Shown here in pieces: positions 51,177-59,940 of a DNA stretch of 64,000 nt (its first letter is position 1; the number at the start of each line of letters is the position of its first letter). The position numbers were made by a program, and so were the translations under genes. The notes below the pieces were generated by a model. That model saw only the letters and a program-made list of their open reading frames with translations. It was not told the DNA's origin and did not search any database. Source of the DNA: G963691885 sp963691885 (GTDB taxonomy: Bacteria > Pseudomonadota > Alphaproteobacteria > UBA8366 > Aestuariispiraceae); contig OY829843.1 in assembly GCA_963691885.1 (NCBI GenBank), forward strand, positions 1,674,001 to 1,738,000, written 5' to 3'.

Positions 51177-53888
51177 ATGCAAAACCGCGCCCCAGACGTC
51201 ATGGAACCGACGATATTCCAGTTTATACTGCGGTATAGCCGACCGCAGCAGATCTTTCTGACGGTTATGATCGTTCTGTATTTCCCGCTGCAGTATCTGA
51301 CGCTGGAACTCCCGAAAATCATTGTCGATGACGCGATCCGGGCTGAAGGCGACCCTCCATACAACGTCGCCTTTATGGGGATCGATGTCACAATTGAGCT
51401 CGATCAGGTCACATTTCTGATAGCCCTCGCCTTTGCCTATCTTGGACTCGTCCTGTTGGCCGGCGGCGTAAAATATTACGTCAATGTTTATCGGGGCCGT
51501 TTGGGCGAGCGCATGCTGAGGCGCCTACGCTATCAACTGTTTGAGCGGATGCTGAGATTTCCCCTTCGACATTTCAGGCGAACCAGCCAGGGTGAGATTA
51601 TCCCGATGATCACGGCCGAGGTTGAACCGCTTGGCGGGTTTGTCGGGACGGCCTATTCCGACCCGATTTTTCAGGGAGGACAATTGCTCATTATTCTGGG
51701 TTTTATCATGGCCCAGGACTGGATACTCGGATTGGCGGCAATCACGTTTTATCCCCTCCAGGTCTATATTCTTCCGCGTTTGCAGAAAAAAGTGAATGAG
51801 CTTGCAAAGCGTCGGGTCCGCGAGGTGCGCAAACTGTCTGACCATATTGGCGAAGCGGTGTCTGGCATCCAGGAGGTTCATGTTCACGGCACCGGCGACC
51901 TGGAAAGATCTCGTTTTTCCAGCCGTATGTCCAAGATCTATGACATCCGCTATGAGATTTACCGCCGGAAATTCTTCATCAAGTTTCTGAACAATTTCAT
52001 CGATAAACTGACACCGTTTTTCTTCTTTTCGATTGGTGGTTACCTCGTGATTGCCGGCAGTCTTTCTGTTGGATCTCTGTTGGCCATCATTGCGGCATAC
52101 AAAGAGATTTCGTCGCCCTGGAAGGAACTTCTCACCTGGTATCAGCAGAAAGAGGATGTCCGGATCAAGTATCGTCAGATCATTCGCCAATTTGCCCCTG
52201 AAGATATGATTGATACTGATTTGACGGATGGTTCCGATCTGGATCGGATCGACCGAGCGTCTCTGGACCCGGTTCAATTCTCTGGAATTCGACTGGTTGA
52301 ACCCGATGGCAGCATCATCCTGCAAGATGTTTCCTTGACGCTACCGTTGAAAACCCATGTTGCCTTTGTCGGCGATGCCCATTGTGGAAAGACCGAACTG
52401 GGAGAGCTCTTGGCCCGAATTCAAAACCCGACCAGTGGCCGGGTTTTATTAGGAGAGCATGATTTGGGTGGCTTGAGCGAACCTTTCATCGGGCGTGTGA
52501 TCGGCTATGTTGACCGGGCGCCCTTTTTTCAGACCGGGACTATTGGCTCCAACCTGCTTTATGGCATGAAGCAAAGGCCGGTTACCAAACCCGACGCGGA
52601 ACCGTCGGAAAAGGCTGACAGTCAGTATGGCAAGGAAGCCCTCCTGACTGGAAACAGTCAGGATCTTTTCAATGGCGAGTGGGTTGATTATGCGGCACTC
52701 GGTCTGTCGGATCCAAAACTGCTGCGGCGGCGCATTAACGATGTCCTCGAAACGGTTGAACTGGAACAGTTTGTTTTGAACCATGGTTTGCGCCTTCGGA
52801 TCGGGATGCCGGAACGTTCGGATGAATGGATGGGAACCTTTCTCCGCGCGAGGGAGCTGGTCGATAGCCAGCTGAAGACAGACGAATATCAGGATCTCGT
52901 GGAACCCTTTGATCCGGAACGATATAACGAGAACGCATCGGTCGGTGAAAACCTTATTTTTGGGACCATTCTTGATCCGGATCTGACGCGGGATGACCTT
53001 GCCCGGGATCCGTTTGTGATGGAACTTCTGGACAAGACAGGCATTACCTTTGATTTCCTGATCATCGGCAAAAAACTGACGGAAACCATGATCGAGTTGT
53101 TCTCCGACCTGCCGCCAGGGCACGAGTATTTTGAGCGTTTCAGTTTTATTCGACATCGTGACCTTGCTGACTATCAGGCCATCGCCGCTAAGGCAGAGCG
53201 CAGTTTTGATGAGCTGGATGAGGACGAGAGGCGAAAACTCGTTGCACTACCGTTTCAATTGGTCACGGCCCGCCACCGTCTCGGTCTGATCAACGACCAA
53301 GTTAAAGATCTCATCCTGCAGGCGCGCAAGACGTTTCAGGCGGAACTCCCAGAGCGATTGCGTGAGAAATTCGCGTTCTTCGACAGTAAGACATATAACC
53401 CTGGCGTCAGTTTTCAGGATAATCTTTTGTTCGGGAAAGTCGCCTATGGTCAGCCTCATTCAGCGAGCCGCGTTAATGCCCTGTTGAATGCGGTCGTCAC
53501 GGATTTAGGCCTTACCGACCTCTTGATAGAAATTGGTCTGAACGCGCCGGTTGGGGTGGCCGGTTCCTCGCTCGGGTCCAGCGAGCGCCAAAAACTGGGC
53601 CTTGCCCGAATCCTTTTGAAGGATCCGGAGATCCTGATCGTCAATGAAGCAATGGCAGGTCTCGATCGCGCTGCTGCCCTGCGCATCATGGAATCGGTCT
53701 TGCGCCATCGCAAAGACCGGAATGTGATTTGGTTCCTGACAATCCCGGAAGGGGCGAACAGAATTGATCACGTCATTGAGATGAGGGACGGCGGTATCTT
53801 GCGTCAGGGTCCGCCCCAACCTTTACTGACCGAAGAGGGTAATTCTGACCTGCCGGAATTCAGGCAAGGTGGACCGGAGAAAGAGTGA
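51177..53888 (+). CDS. Atypical ABC exporter with enlarged nucleotide-binding domain
   Basis: A 903-residue ABC transporter half-molecule. Residues 1-330 form an exporter-type membrane domain with six hydrophobic segments (about 26-45, 78-105, two in 165-200, two in 280-308). Walker A is VAFVGDAHCGKTEL (G399-T406), intact. The usual Q-loop site reads GYVDRAPFFQTGTIGSNLLYG, without Gln. Some 275 extra residues follow. They repeat the segment normally seen once: NxxxG-type motifs at 455-463, 588-596 (SVGENLIFG) and 745-753 (SFQDNLLFG), each with a helical stretch after it. The signature is LGSSERQKLG (799-808) rather than LSGGQ, Walker B is ILIVNEAMAGLD (Asp to Asn at 823, Glu kept), and no H-loop His is evident. 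Overlaps the CNB gene by 4 nt. Confidence 0.88.
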   Translation: MQNRAPDVMEPTIFQFILRYSRPQQIFLTVMIVLYFPLQYLTLELPKIIVDDAIRAEGDPPYNVAFMGIDVTIELDQVTFLIALAFAYLGLVLLAGGVKYYVNVYRGRLGERMLRRLRYQLFERMLRFPLRHFRRTSQGEIIPMITAEVEPLGGFVGTAYSDPIFQGGQLLIILGFIMAQDWILGLAAITFYPLQVYILPRLQKKVNELAKRRVREVRKLSDHIGEAVSGIQEVHVHGTGDLERSRFSSRMSKIYDIRYEIYRRKFFIKFLNNFIDKLTPFFFFSIGGYLVIAGSLSVGSLLAIIAAYKEISSPWKELLTWYQQKEDVRIKYRQIIRQFAPEDMIDTDLTDGSDLDRIDRASLDPVQFSGIRLVEPDGSIILQDVSLTLPLKTHVAFVGDAHCGKTELGELLARIQNPTSGRVLLGEHDLGGLSEPFIGRVIGYVDRAPFFQTGTIGSNLLYGMKQRPVTKPDAEPSEKADSQYGKEALLTGNSQDLFNGEWVDYAALGLSDPKLLRRRINDVLETVELEQFVLNHGLRLRIGMPERSDEWMGTFLRARELVDSQLKTDEYQDLVEPFDPERYNENASVGENLIFGTILDPDLTRDDLARDPFVMELLDKTGITFDFLIIGKKLTETMIELFSDLPPGHEYFERFSFIRHRDLADYQAIAAKAERSFDELDEDERRKLVALPFQLVTARHRLGLINDQVKDLILQARKTFQAELPERLREKFAFFDSKTYNPGVSFQDNLLFGKVAYGQPHSASRVNALLNAVVTDLGLTDLLIEIGLNAPVGVAGSSLGSSERQKLGLARILLKDPEILIVNEAMAGLDRAAALRIMESVLRHRKDRNVIWFLTIPEGANRIDHVIEMRDGGILRQGPPQPLLTEEGNSDLPEFRQGGPEKE

Positions 53889-54337
53889 TGAGTCTGCGTG
53901 AAGAAATGGAGATGCTACGCAACCTGCCGCTTTTCTCGCAGGTGGAGCCTTCGAAGCTAAAGCTGATCGCTTTTACCAGTGAGCGTCTTTTGTATCGGCC
54001 CGGCCATAATCTATGCGCTCAGGGCGAGATGGGGGACAGTGCCTTTGTCATTATCCGGGGGACAGCGGACGTTATTCTGGAAACGGAGCGGGGTGAGTTG
54101 AAAATCTCGACCCTTGGGCAAAACGACATTGTCGGTGAAATTTCCGTCCTTTGTGATGTTCCCCGAACGGCGACGGTGCGTGCAGCGACGGAGGTGGATG
54201 CCCTACGCATCTCAAAGGAACAATTTACCAGCCTGCTGCAGGAAATTCCGCAGATCAGTGCTGATCTTCTGCGGGAACTCGCCCGGCGGCTTGAAATTAC
54301 GACCGCAAAACTGCGCGATGTCTCAATGCAGGATTAA
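53885..54337 (+). CDS. Cyclic nucleotide-binding domain protein
   Basis: A 150-residue protein that is nearly all one cNMP-binding fold: LPLFSQVEPSKLKLIAF, then the beta-roll with LCAQGEMGDSAFVIIRGTADVIL, and the phosphate-binding cassette GEISVLCDVPRTATVRA (about residues 81-97) with the Arg-Thr-Ala of functional sites. A C-terminal helix (LLRELARRLEITTAKLRDV) follows. There is no DNA-binding helix-turn-helix, so it is not a CRP-type transcription factor. Translational coupling (ATGA) to the ABC exporter suggests it acts as a regulatory subunit sensing cAMP or cGMP. Confidence 0.87.
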   Translation: MMSLREEMEMLRNLPLFSQVEPSKLKLIAFTSERLLYRPGHNLCAQGEMGDSAFVIIRGTADVILETERGELKISTLGQNDIVGEISVLCDVPRTATVRAATEVDALRISKEQFTSLLQEIPQISADLLRELARRLEITTAKLRDVSMQD

Positions 54338-55125
54338 AGGTCCAGGTCGATCATGACGGGTGCGTGGTCTGACGGTTTTTCCCAGCCGCGGGCTTCTCGA
54401 ACAAACTCAAGGCCCTGGACAGTGTTCTTCAACGGTTCTGTCACCCAGATATGATCTAACCGGCGTCCTTTGTCGGCGGCGGACCAGTCCTTTGACCGGT
54501 ACGACCACCAGGAATAGAGCTTTTCCGGTTCCGGTGTGAGAACCCGTGCAACATCAATCCAGTTCAGGCCGGTTTGGACGCGGGTCAGTTTCTCCACTTC
54601 GATCGGTGTATGGCTTACCACCTTCAACAACTGTTTGTGCGACCAGACGTCATGTTCTAACGGCGCGATATTGAGGTCACCAACCAGTACCATTGGCTGG
54701 TCTACGGAACGGTTTTCCGCGAACCAGTCATGCATTTCGTCGACAAAGCGCAGCTTGTGGTCGAACTTTTCATTCTTGTTTACATCGGGTTCGTCACCGC
54801 CGGCGGGTACATAGAAATTGTGAAGCTCGAACTTGCCGTCTACGTCGATCCCCTGATGCCGGCAGTCACTCTTGCCAACCCAGTCCCGGCTTGACGCGTC
54901 GCTGATTGGAAGGCGAGACGCCACGGCCACACCGTTATATCCCTTCATACCGCGATAGAGAACATGCTCAAACCCCAGCGCCTTCACGTCGTCCTGGGGA
55001 AATTGCGGGTCGTTCACCTTGGTTTCCTGAAAACAGATAACGTCAGGCTTGGCATGATCCACGAATTGCTGGACCAGCGGCATGCGCAAGCGAAGAGAGT
55101 TGATATTCCAGGTAACGAGGCGCAT
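54334..55125 (-). CDS. xthA: Exodeoxyribonuclease III
   Basis: XthA is an AP endonuclease/3'-5' exonuclease of base-excision repair, EEP fold, 263 residues. Motifs: LVTWNINSLRLRMPLVQQF, CFQETKVNDPQFP (metal Glu about residue 34), LVGDLNIAPLEHDVW (Asp-Asn about 150-152) and the C-terminal RRLDHIWVTEPL and PSDHAPVMIDLDL (catalytic Asp-His pair). The stop overlaps the convergent CNB gene by 4 nt. Gene order xthA near ftsK-lolA is common in alphaproteobacteria. Confidence 0.96.
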   Translation of the reverse strand: MRLVTWNINSLRLRMPLVQQFVDHAKPDVICFQETKVNDPQFPQDDVKALGFEHVLYRGMKGYNGVAVASRLPISDASSRDWVGKSDCRHQGIDVDGKFELHNFYVPAGGDEPDVNKNEKFDHKLRFVDEMHDWFAENRSVDQPMVLVGDLNIAPLEHDVWSHKQLLKVVSHTPIEVEKLTRVQTGLNWIDVARVLTPEPEKLYSWWSYRSKDWSAADKGRRLDHIWVTEPLKNTVQGLEFVREARGWEKPSDHAPVMIDLDL

Positions 55126-55171
55126 GGGATTTCCTTAAGTCACGGTATAAGAATGATGAAACGCGCGGTGT

Positions 55172-55957
55172 TCACGCAGCAAAGGTTTTATTGGAAGGGT
55201 TTCGGCGATAGGAGAGCGCGGCATCCCGAAAGGCCTTGAACATGGCCTGGCTGAGCGTCCATTTGCGGGAAACCGGGTGTTCGGGGTGCCATTGAACACC
55301 CAGCACAAATCCAGGCGCGCCTGGCATGCTGACGGCCTCAATTACACCATCCGGGCTGATCGCATCTACCATCAATTCAGGGGCCAGTTCATCGATAGCC
55401 TGGGCGTGGAGAGAATTGACCATGGCGGTCGGCTGATTATCGTTTAGCCGGGCCAGTAAACTACCCTCCGTCAGATCAATCCGATGGCGCGTATCGTATT
55501 TCGCGTTGTAATCCAGGCTACGATCCATCCGGTGGTCTTCTTTTCCCGGCAGTTCGTGCACATTCTGATGCAGGGTCCCGCCCAGGGCGACATTCAACTC
55601 TTGAATGCCACGACACACGGCAAAAAGGGGCAGTCCTGCCTTAATGGCGGCGCGGATCAGGGGAAGCGTCGTTGAGTCCCGCCTTGGGTCCGCGGCAATT
55701 TCCGGTGCGAAAGGTGTTCCATCATAGTGAGACGGTTCGACATTTGAGGGAGAGCCCGTCAAAAACAGGCCGTCCACCCGCCCCAGGATCAAATCAATAT
55801 CGAGGGCGTCACCGAGCGCCGGCACGATAAGCGGTGTCGCGTCGGAGACCTCAACAAGCGCATCCAGGTATTTGTCCCCAACTTTATGATTCAGGCGTCC
55901 GGTATCGTCTGGCACAGCACAACCAGAGACAAGAATTAGCGGGCGATCTGTGGACAT
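55172..55957 (-). CDS. Gamma-glutamyl-gamma-aminobutyrate hydrolase family peptidase (C26)
   Basis: A 261-residue class I glutamine-amidotransferase-like peptidase. The nucleophile motif is LPLFAVCRGIQELNVALGGTL (Cys at about residue 119), and the catalytic His-Glu lies in VLGVQWHPEHPVS (about 233-241). LFLTGSPSNVEPSHY is the C26 substrate-loop region. The closest described activity is PuuD-type hydrolysis of gamma-Glu-GABA in putrescine breakdown, but no other puu genes are near, so a different gamma-glutamyl substrate is possible. It is divergent from the hydroxylase gene. Confidence 0.87.
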   Translation of the reverse strand: MSTDRPLILVSGCAVPDDTGRLNHKVGDKYLDALVEVSDATPLIVPALGDALDIDLILGRVDGLFLTGSPSNVEPSHYDGTPFAPEIAADPRRDSTTLPLIRAAIKAGLPLFAVCRGIQELNVALGGTLHQNVHELPGKEDHRMDRSLDYNAKYDTRHRIDLTEGSLLARLNDNQPTAMVNSLHAQAIDELAPELMVDAISPDGVIEAVSMPGAPGFVLGVQWHPEHPVSRKWTLSQAMFKAFRDAALSYRRNPSNKTFAA

Positions 55958-56046
55958 ATTGCCAATGATCCCTAGGTTAGGATCAGGTGTATCGGCCGAA
56001 TTTGCCGAAACCCTGAAATGTGAAATCCAGGATGAATGGATACCGG

Positions 56047-56823
56047 ATGGAAGAGCTTCTTGCCAGCTTGATCGCCGCCAAGGCGATAATTGTGATCGGC
56101 TGGTTTGTCCTTTGGCTGGGCATTGAGCAGATTTGGTTTGTTGCCACCGCTCCTGCTGGAAAAACGGCCTGGAAGCGCTGGGGCAGGAATGCGGCTTTGT
56201 TTGCAGGCAATACGGTACTTTCCCCGCTTCTTGTGTTGCCGGTCACCCTTTTTGCGGCAAACCACGGGCTTTCCTGGCGACCTGTTCCGGACAATCCCTA
56301 TTTTGCGCTTGCTATTGATCTGATCCTTCTCGATCTTTTCATATATTTCTGGCACAGGGCCAATCATGAAGTGCCTTTTCTGTGGCGTTTTCACGAGGTT
56401 CATCATCGCGACGAACATCTGGATGCCACCACCGCCGTGCGGTTTCACTTCGGCGAGGTGGCGCTTTCCGCGCTGGTGAGAGGGTCGGTTATTTTTCTGC
56501 TTGGTGTGCCGATGAGTTCGGTCATCGTGTTTGAGATCGTGGTGCTGTTGGCCGCAATCTTTCAGCATTCCAATGCGCGATTACCAGCGCAACTGGAGCG
56601 GGCCCTTTCCAGGGTGATTATCACACCGTCTCTGCACTGGGTGCATCATCACGCGGTCAGATCGGACACGGATTCGACCTATGGCACCTTTTTCAGCTTT
56701 TGGGACCGGATATTTCGAAGCTCCAGCAAGACAAAGCGGGTGCCCGACATGAAAATCGGGGTTGAAGGTGGTCAGGATTTTGGCTTGCTGGCCCTTATTG
56801 TTGCGCCATTTCGAATGCGCTAG
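56047..56823 (+). CDS. Sterol desaturase/fatty-acid hydroxylase family protein
   Basis: A 258-residue integral membrane di-iron enzyme candidate. The His clusters are present: HRANHE (HxxxH), FHEVHHRDEH (HxxHH) and HWVHHHAVRSDTDS (HxxHH), with four to five membrane segments around them (for example SLIAAKAIIVIGWFVLWLG and IDLILLDLFIYFW). Members hydroxylate or desaturate lipids, including carotenoids, ceramides and hopanoid-type lipids; the substrate here is unknown. The start at 56047 (MEELLASL) is chosen; GTG at 56020 and ATG at 56032 are also in frame. Confidence 0.88.
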   Translation: MEELLASLIAAKAIIVIGWFVLWLGIEQIWFVATAPAGKTAWKRWGRNAALFAGNTVLSPLLVLPVTLFAANHGLSWRPVPDNPYFALAIDLILLDLFIYFWHRANHEVPFLWRFHEVHHRDEHLDATTAVRFHFGEVALSALVRGSVIFLLGVPMSSVIVFEIVVLLAAIFQHSNARLPAQLERALSRVIITPSLHWVHHHAVRSDTDSTYGTFFSFWDRIFRSSSKTKRVPDMKIGVEGGQDFGLLALIVAPFRMR

Positions 56824-56849
56824 GGCACGCCTGAATCAGTTGTTGTTCT

Positions 56850-57539
56850 TCAATTGTTGTTCTGCGGCGCCTTGGCATAGATGAAAAGGCTCCGATCCAG
56901 ATCGATACCGGTACGCTGTTCTGTCAGTGTAACCCGTGTGACCTGGTTCTGGGCATCGGTGATCACCCATTGCCGCAAACGATAAGGTTTATGTTCAAAG
57001 ACCAATTTGACCGAGCCAAGGTCCGGGTTTTCCGTCTCGATAATGTCGATTGCGGTAACCCCGTTGGCCACCTCGATATCAATCACCGTGTAGTCCTTGC
57101 CAAAAGAAAGGGTTTCCCGGAGCAGGAAATTAGCGGGCGTTGAGCTGATCGGCAGATGGGTGGCCTCATCCAGCTCGCGATCAACATAGATAAACCAGAA
57201 ACCATCAGCGACGAGAAGCAGCGGCGTTGGCGGGTCATAGTCGAACCGCATTTTGCCCGGCCGGTCGACATAGAAAGTCCCTTCAGCAAAGGTTCCTGTC
57301 GGATCAGTCTGAACAAAGCGGGCCTCCAGAGTGATCAGTTCGTTCAAATAGGTTTCCACACGTGAGATCTCGCCGACCTCATCCGGGCTGAACTCCCTGA
57401 CCGGTTGCAGGGATTGCGCATTGATTGGTGCAGCAAGAAGCACAAGCAAAAGAGCTGCGATGAGGAGATGGGGAATCCTAGCCAGAATGGTCGCCGATAA
57501 GGACTTCTCGTTTGCCCACGTGATTTGCTGTACCGACAA
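56850..57539 (-). CDS. lolA: Outer-membrane lipoprotein carrier protein LolA
   Basis: LolA is the periplasmic chaperone that carries lipoproteins from LolCDE to LolB. The C-terminal part matches the family: LNELITLEARFVQTDPTGTFAEGTFYVDRPGKMRFDY pattern (split by a loop), LLLVADGFWFIYVDRELDEATHLPI, and VKLVFEHKPYRLRQWVITDA near the end. A signal segment HLLIAALLLVLLAAPINAQS precedes the mature part. There is no ATG near it: TTG at 57539 (used here, 62 nt inside ftsK), an ATT, or later TTG/GTG codons inside the signal are alternatives. The longest frame (ATG 57713) lies wholly within ftsK and is unlikely. Confidence 0.85.
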   Translation of the reverse strand: MSVQQITWANEKSLSATILARIPHLLIAALLLVLLAAPINAQSLQPVREFSPDEVGEISRVETYLNELITLEARFVQTDPTGTFAEGTFYVDRPGKMRFDYDPPTPLLLVADGFWFIYVDRELDEATHLPISSTPANFLLRETLSFGKDYTVIDIEVANGVTAIDIIETENPDLGSVKLVFEHKPYRLRQWVITDAQNQVTRVTLTEQRTGIDLDRSLFIYAKAPQNNN

Positions 57540-59880
57540 CGCCTTCTTTCTCCATTCTTTCAATGATGCGCGCTGCCCGGTTATAGCCGATCTGCAGATG
57601 GCGCTGGACAAAACTGGTCGACGCTTTGCCCTCTCTTGCGACCAGGGCAACCGCCTGATCGTATAATTGGTCCTCTGGGCTGTCGCCGCTATTATCTCCG
57701 AAACTGGCAGCACCGCTCACATCAGTATCGAATCCACCTGACATATCGGTTTCATCTGTCACCGCCTCAATATAAGACGGCACTTCCTGATCTCTCAGGT
57801 AGTCGCAAACGGCTTCCACATCAAGGTCTTCTACAAACGGACCATGAACGCGTTTGATCCGGCCACCACCGGCCATGAACAACATGTCACCCTTGCCAAG
57901 CAATTGTTCTGCGCCTTGCTCGCCCAGAATTGTCCGGCTGTCGATTTTGGAGGTGACCATAAAGCTGATGCGAACCGGGAAGTTGGCCTTGATCGTCCCG
58001 GTAATGACATCGACTGAGGGGCGCTGGGTCGCCATGATAATGTGGATACCGGCGGCCCTTGCCATTTGTGCAAGGCGCTGGATCGAAGCCTCGATCTCTT
58101 TACCTGCGACCAGCATCAGATCTGCCATCTCGTCGACGACGACGACAATATAGGGGAATGGCGTCAGGTCGATGGGTTCTTCTTCCATGATCGGCCGACC
58201 TGTTTCCTGGTCGAAACCGGTCTGTACCTTGCGCGTCAGTTCTTCGCCTTTGCGGGCGGCCTCGTTCACGCGCTTGTTGTAGCCTTCGATGTTGCGGACG
58301 CCCAGTTTGGACATGGCGCGATAGCGGTCCTCCATTTCCCGAACCGTCCATTTCAGCGCGACAACCGCTTTTTTCGGGTCGGTCACGACTGGTGCCAAAA
58401 GGTGCGGAATATCGTCATAAACCGACAATTCCAGCATTTTGGGGTCGATCATGATGAATTTGCAGCGATCGGGTGGCAGGCGGTAAAGCAGAGACAGGAT
58501 CATCGCGTTCAGACCGACCGATTTCCCGGACCCTGTTGTCCCCGCGATCAACAGATGCGGCATGGTTGCCAGATCGGCAATCTCGGGCCCGCCACCGATG
58601 TCTTTACCCAGGATCAGGGGCAGGCGGTGTTTGGTTTCCTCAAATGTTTTTGAGGCAAGCAGTTCACGCAAACCGACCATTTCCCGACTGCTATTCGGCA
58701 TTTCAATGCCGATCACACTACGACCCGGAACCGTCGCGATACGAACCGAAATAGCGCTCATGGACCGGGCAATATCATCGGCCAGACCAATCACGCGGCT
58801 GGTCTTTGTTCCCGGTGCCGGCTCCAGCTCATAAAGGGTGACAACGGGACCCGGACGAACTTTGGTTATTTCGCCGCGAACCCCAAAATCTTCCAGGACA
58901 CCCTCAAGAAGACGGGCATTCTGTTCCAGGCTCTCCTGGTCCTCGCCGTCGGTGTTTTGCGTCTCGATAATTTCCAGAATATCGAGCGGCGGCAACTCGA
59001 AATCACCGGATCCTGAAGGCAGGTCGAGACGGGCCTGACGCTCTCGTTTGGCCTTTTTGCTTTCCGGTGCTCTGTCTTTACGGTCTTCGACACGGCCGGG
59101 TTTCTGCGGTCGTTTCTTGACCGGTGCTTCGCGGGGCGGCCCTTCCGGCTTGACCCGCGGGATCAGGACCGGTTCGGCGCGTTCTACACCGACGCCGCGC
59201 ATAACCGCCGCCTTGGCATTTTCCACCGCCCCTTTCAGGGCCTCCGGATCCGCGGCCTGTCTTGCCAGACCAGCGCTTCTGCGCAACCGCATGAATGCGC
59301 CGCGCCATTCCGACCATGAGAAACCAAGAACCGGTATGGTCAATAGCAAGCTGAGAACAATGAAAATCGCCGCAACGCCCTGGGCCGGGAAACCGGGTAA
59401 AAGAGCGTTGGACGCGTTCAGGATAAGACGGAACAGGCTGTCCCCGGCAAATCCGCCATAGCTGACTTCAAACGGCCAGGTGAGCGGTGTTGCCAGACCG
59501 GCAAGGCCTGCTGCCAGAAAGATCATCAAGACGAGCGCCGAGACGAGGCGCAGAGCTGCGCGGGGCAAACGCTGATCGACAGCCAGCCGCCATCCCCAGG
59601 CGGCGATCAAGGGAACGGCAAGGAAAATTGAAATGCCAATCGACTGAAACATGATATCCGCGAACCAGGCCCCGGATATTCCCAACAGATTCTGGATGTC
59701 ACCCTGTTGGGTAACGCTGTTCCAGGAAGGGTCACGGGCGTCGAAACTGGCAAGCGTTGCAAAAATGGTGAGAGACAACAGGATCAGGCAGATACCTGCC
59801 CCTTCTATTGCGCGTTGCTTGATGAGGGTCGTCATCCAGTCCGGAAATAACTGCTGTCGTGTCAATGTGCGTGTCACCAT
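57478..59880 (-). CDS. ftsK: DNA translocase FtsK
   Basis: FtsK couples chromosome segregation to division: a septal membrane anchor plus a hexameric DNA motor that aligns dif sites for XerCD. Layout: four N-terminal membrane spans (residues about 25-200, including ICLILLSLTIFATLASF), a basic linker, the alpha/beta motor with Walker A IAGTTGSGKSVGLNAM (about 455-470) and Walker B YIVVVVDEMADLML, and the C-terminal winged-helix gamma domain (QRHLQIGYNRAARIIERMEKEG) that reads KOPS-type DNA. Length 800 residues is typical. The 3' end overlaps lolA. Confidence 0.97.
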   Translation of the reverse strand: MVTRTLTRQQLFPDWMTTLIKQRAIEGAGICLILLSLTIFATLASFDARDPSWNSVTQQGDIQNLLGISGAWFADIMFQSIGISIFLAVPLIAAWGWRLAVDQRLPRAALRLVSALVLMIFLAAGLAGLATPLTWPFEVSYGGFAGDSLFRLILNASNALLPGFPAQGVAAIFIVLSLLLTIPVLGFSWSEWRGAFMRLRRSAGLARQAADPEALKGAVENAKAAVMRGVGVERAEPVLIPRVKPEGPPREAPVKKRPQKPGRVEDRKDRAPESKKAKRERQARLDLPSGSGDFELPPLDILEIIETQNTDGEDQESLEQNARLLEGVLEDFGVRGEITKVRPGPVVTLYELEPAPGTKTSRVIGLADDIARSMSAISVRIATVPGRSVIGIEMPNSSREMVGLRELLASKTFEETKHRLPLILGKDIGGGPEIADLATMPHLLIAGTTGSGKSVGLNAMILSLLYRLPPDRCKFIMIDPKMLELSVYDDIPHLLAPVVTDPKKAVVALKWTVREMEDRYRAMSKLGVRNIEGYNKRVNEAARKGEELTRKVQTGFDQETGRPIMEEEPIDLTPFPYIVVVVDEMADLMLVAGKEIEASIQRLAQMARAAGIHIIMATQRPSVDVITGTIKANFPVRISFMVTSKIDSRTILGEQGAEQLLGKGDMLFMAGGGRIKRVHGPFVEDLDVEAVCDYLRDQEVPSYIEAVTDETDMSGGFDTDVSGAASFGDNSGDSPEDQLYDQAVALVAREGKASTSFVQRHLQIGYNRAARIIERMEKEGVVGTANHVGKREVLIGDHSG

Positions 59881-59940
59881 GACCCTGCCTTTCTAACCGA
59901 CGCCTGTGTATTCTGTGCCATCTGTCATCTCGTCTGGAAT

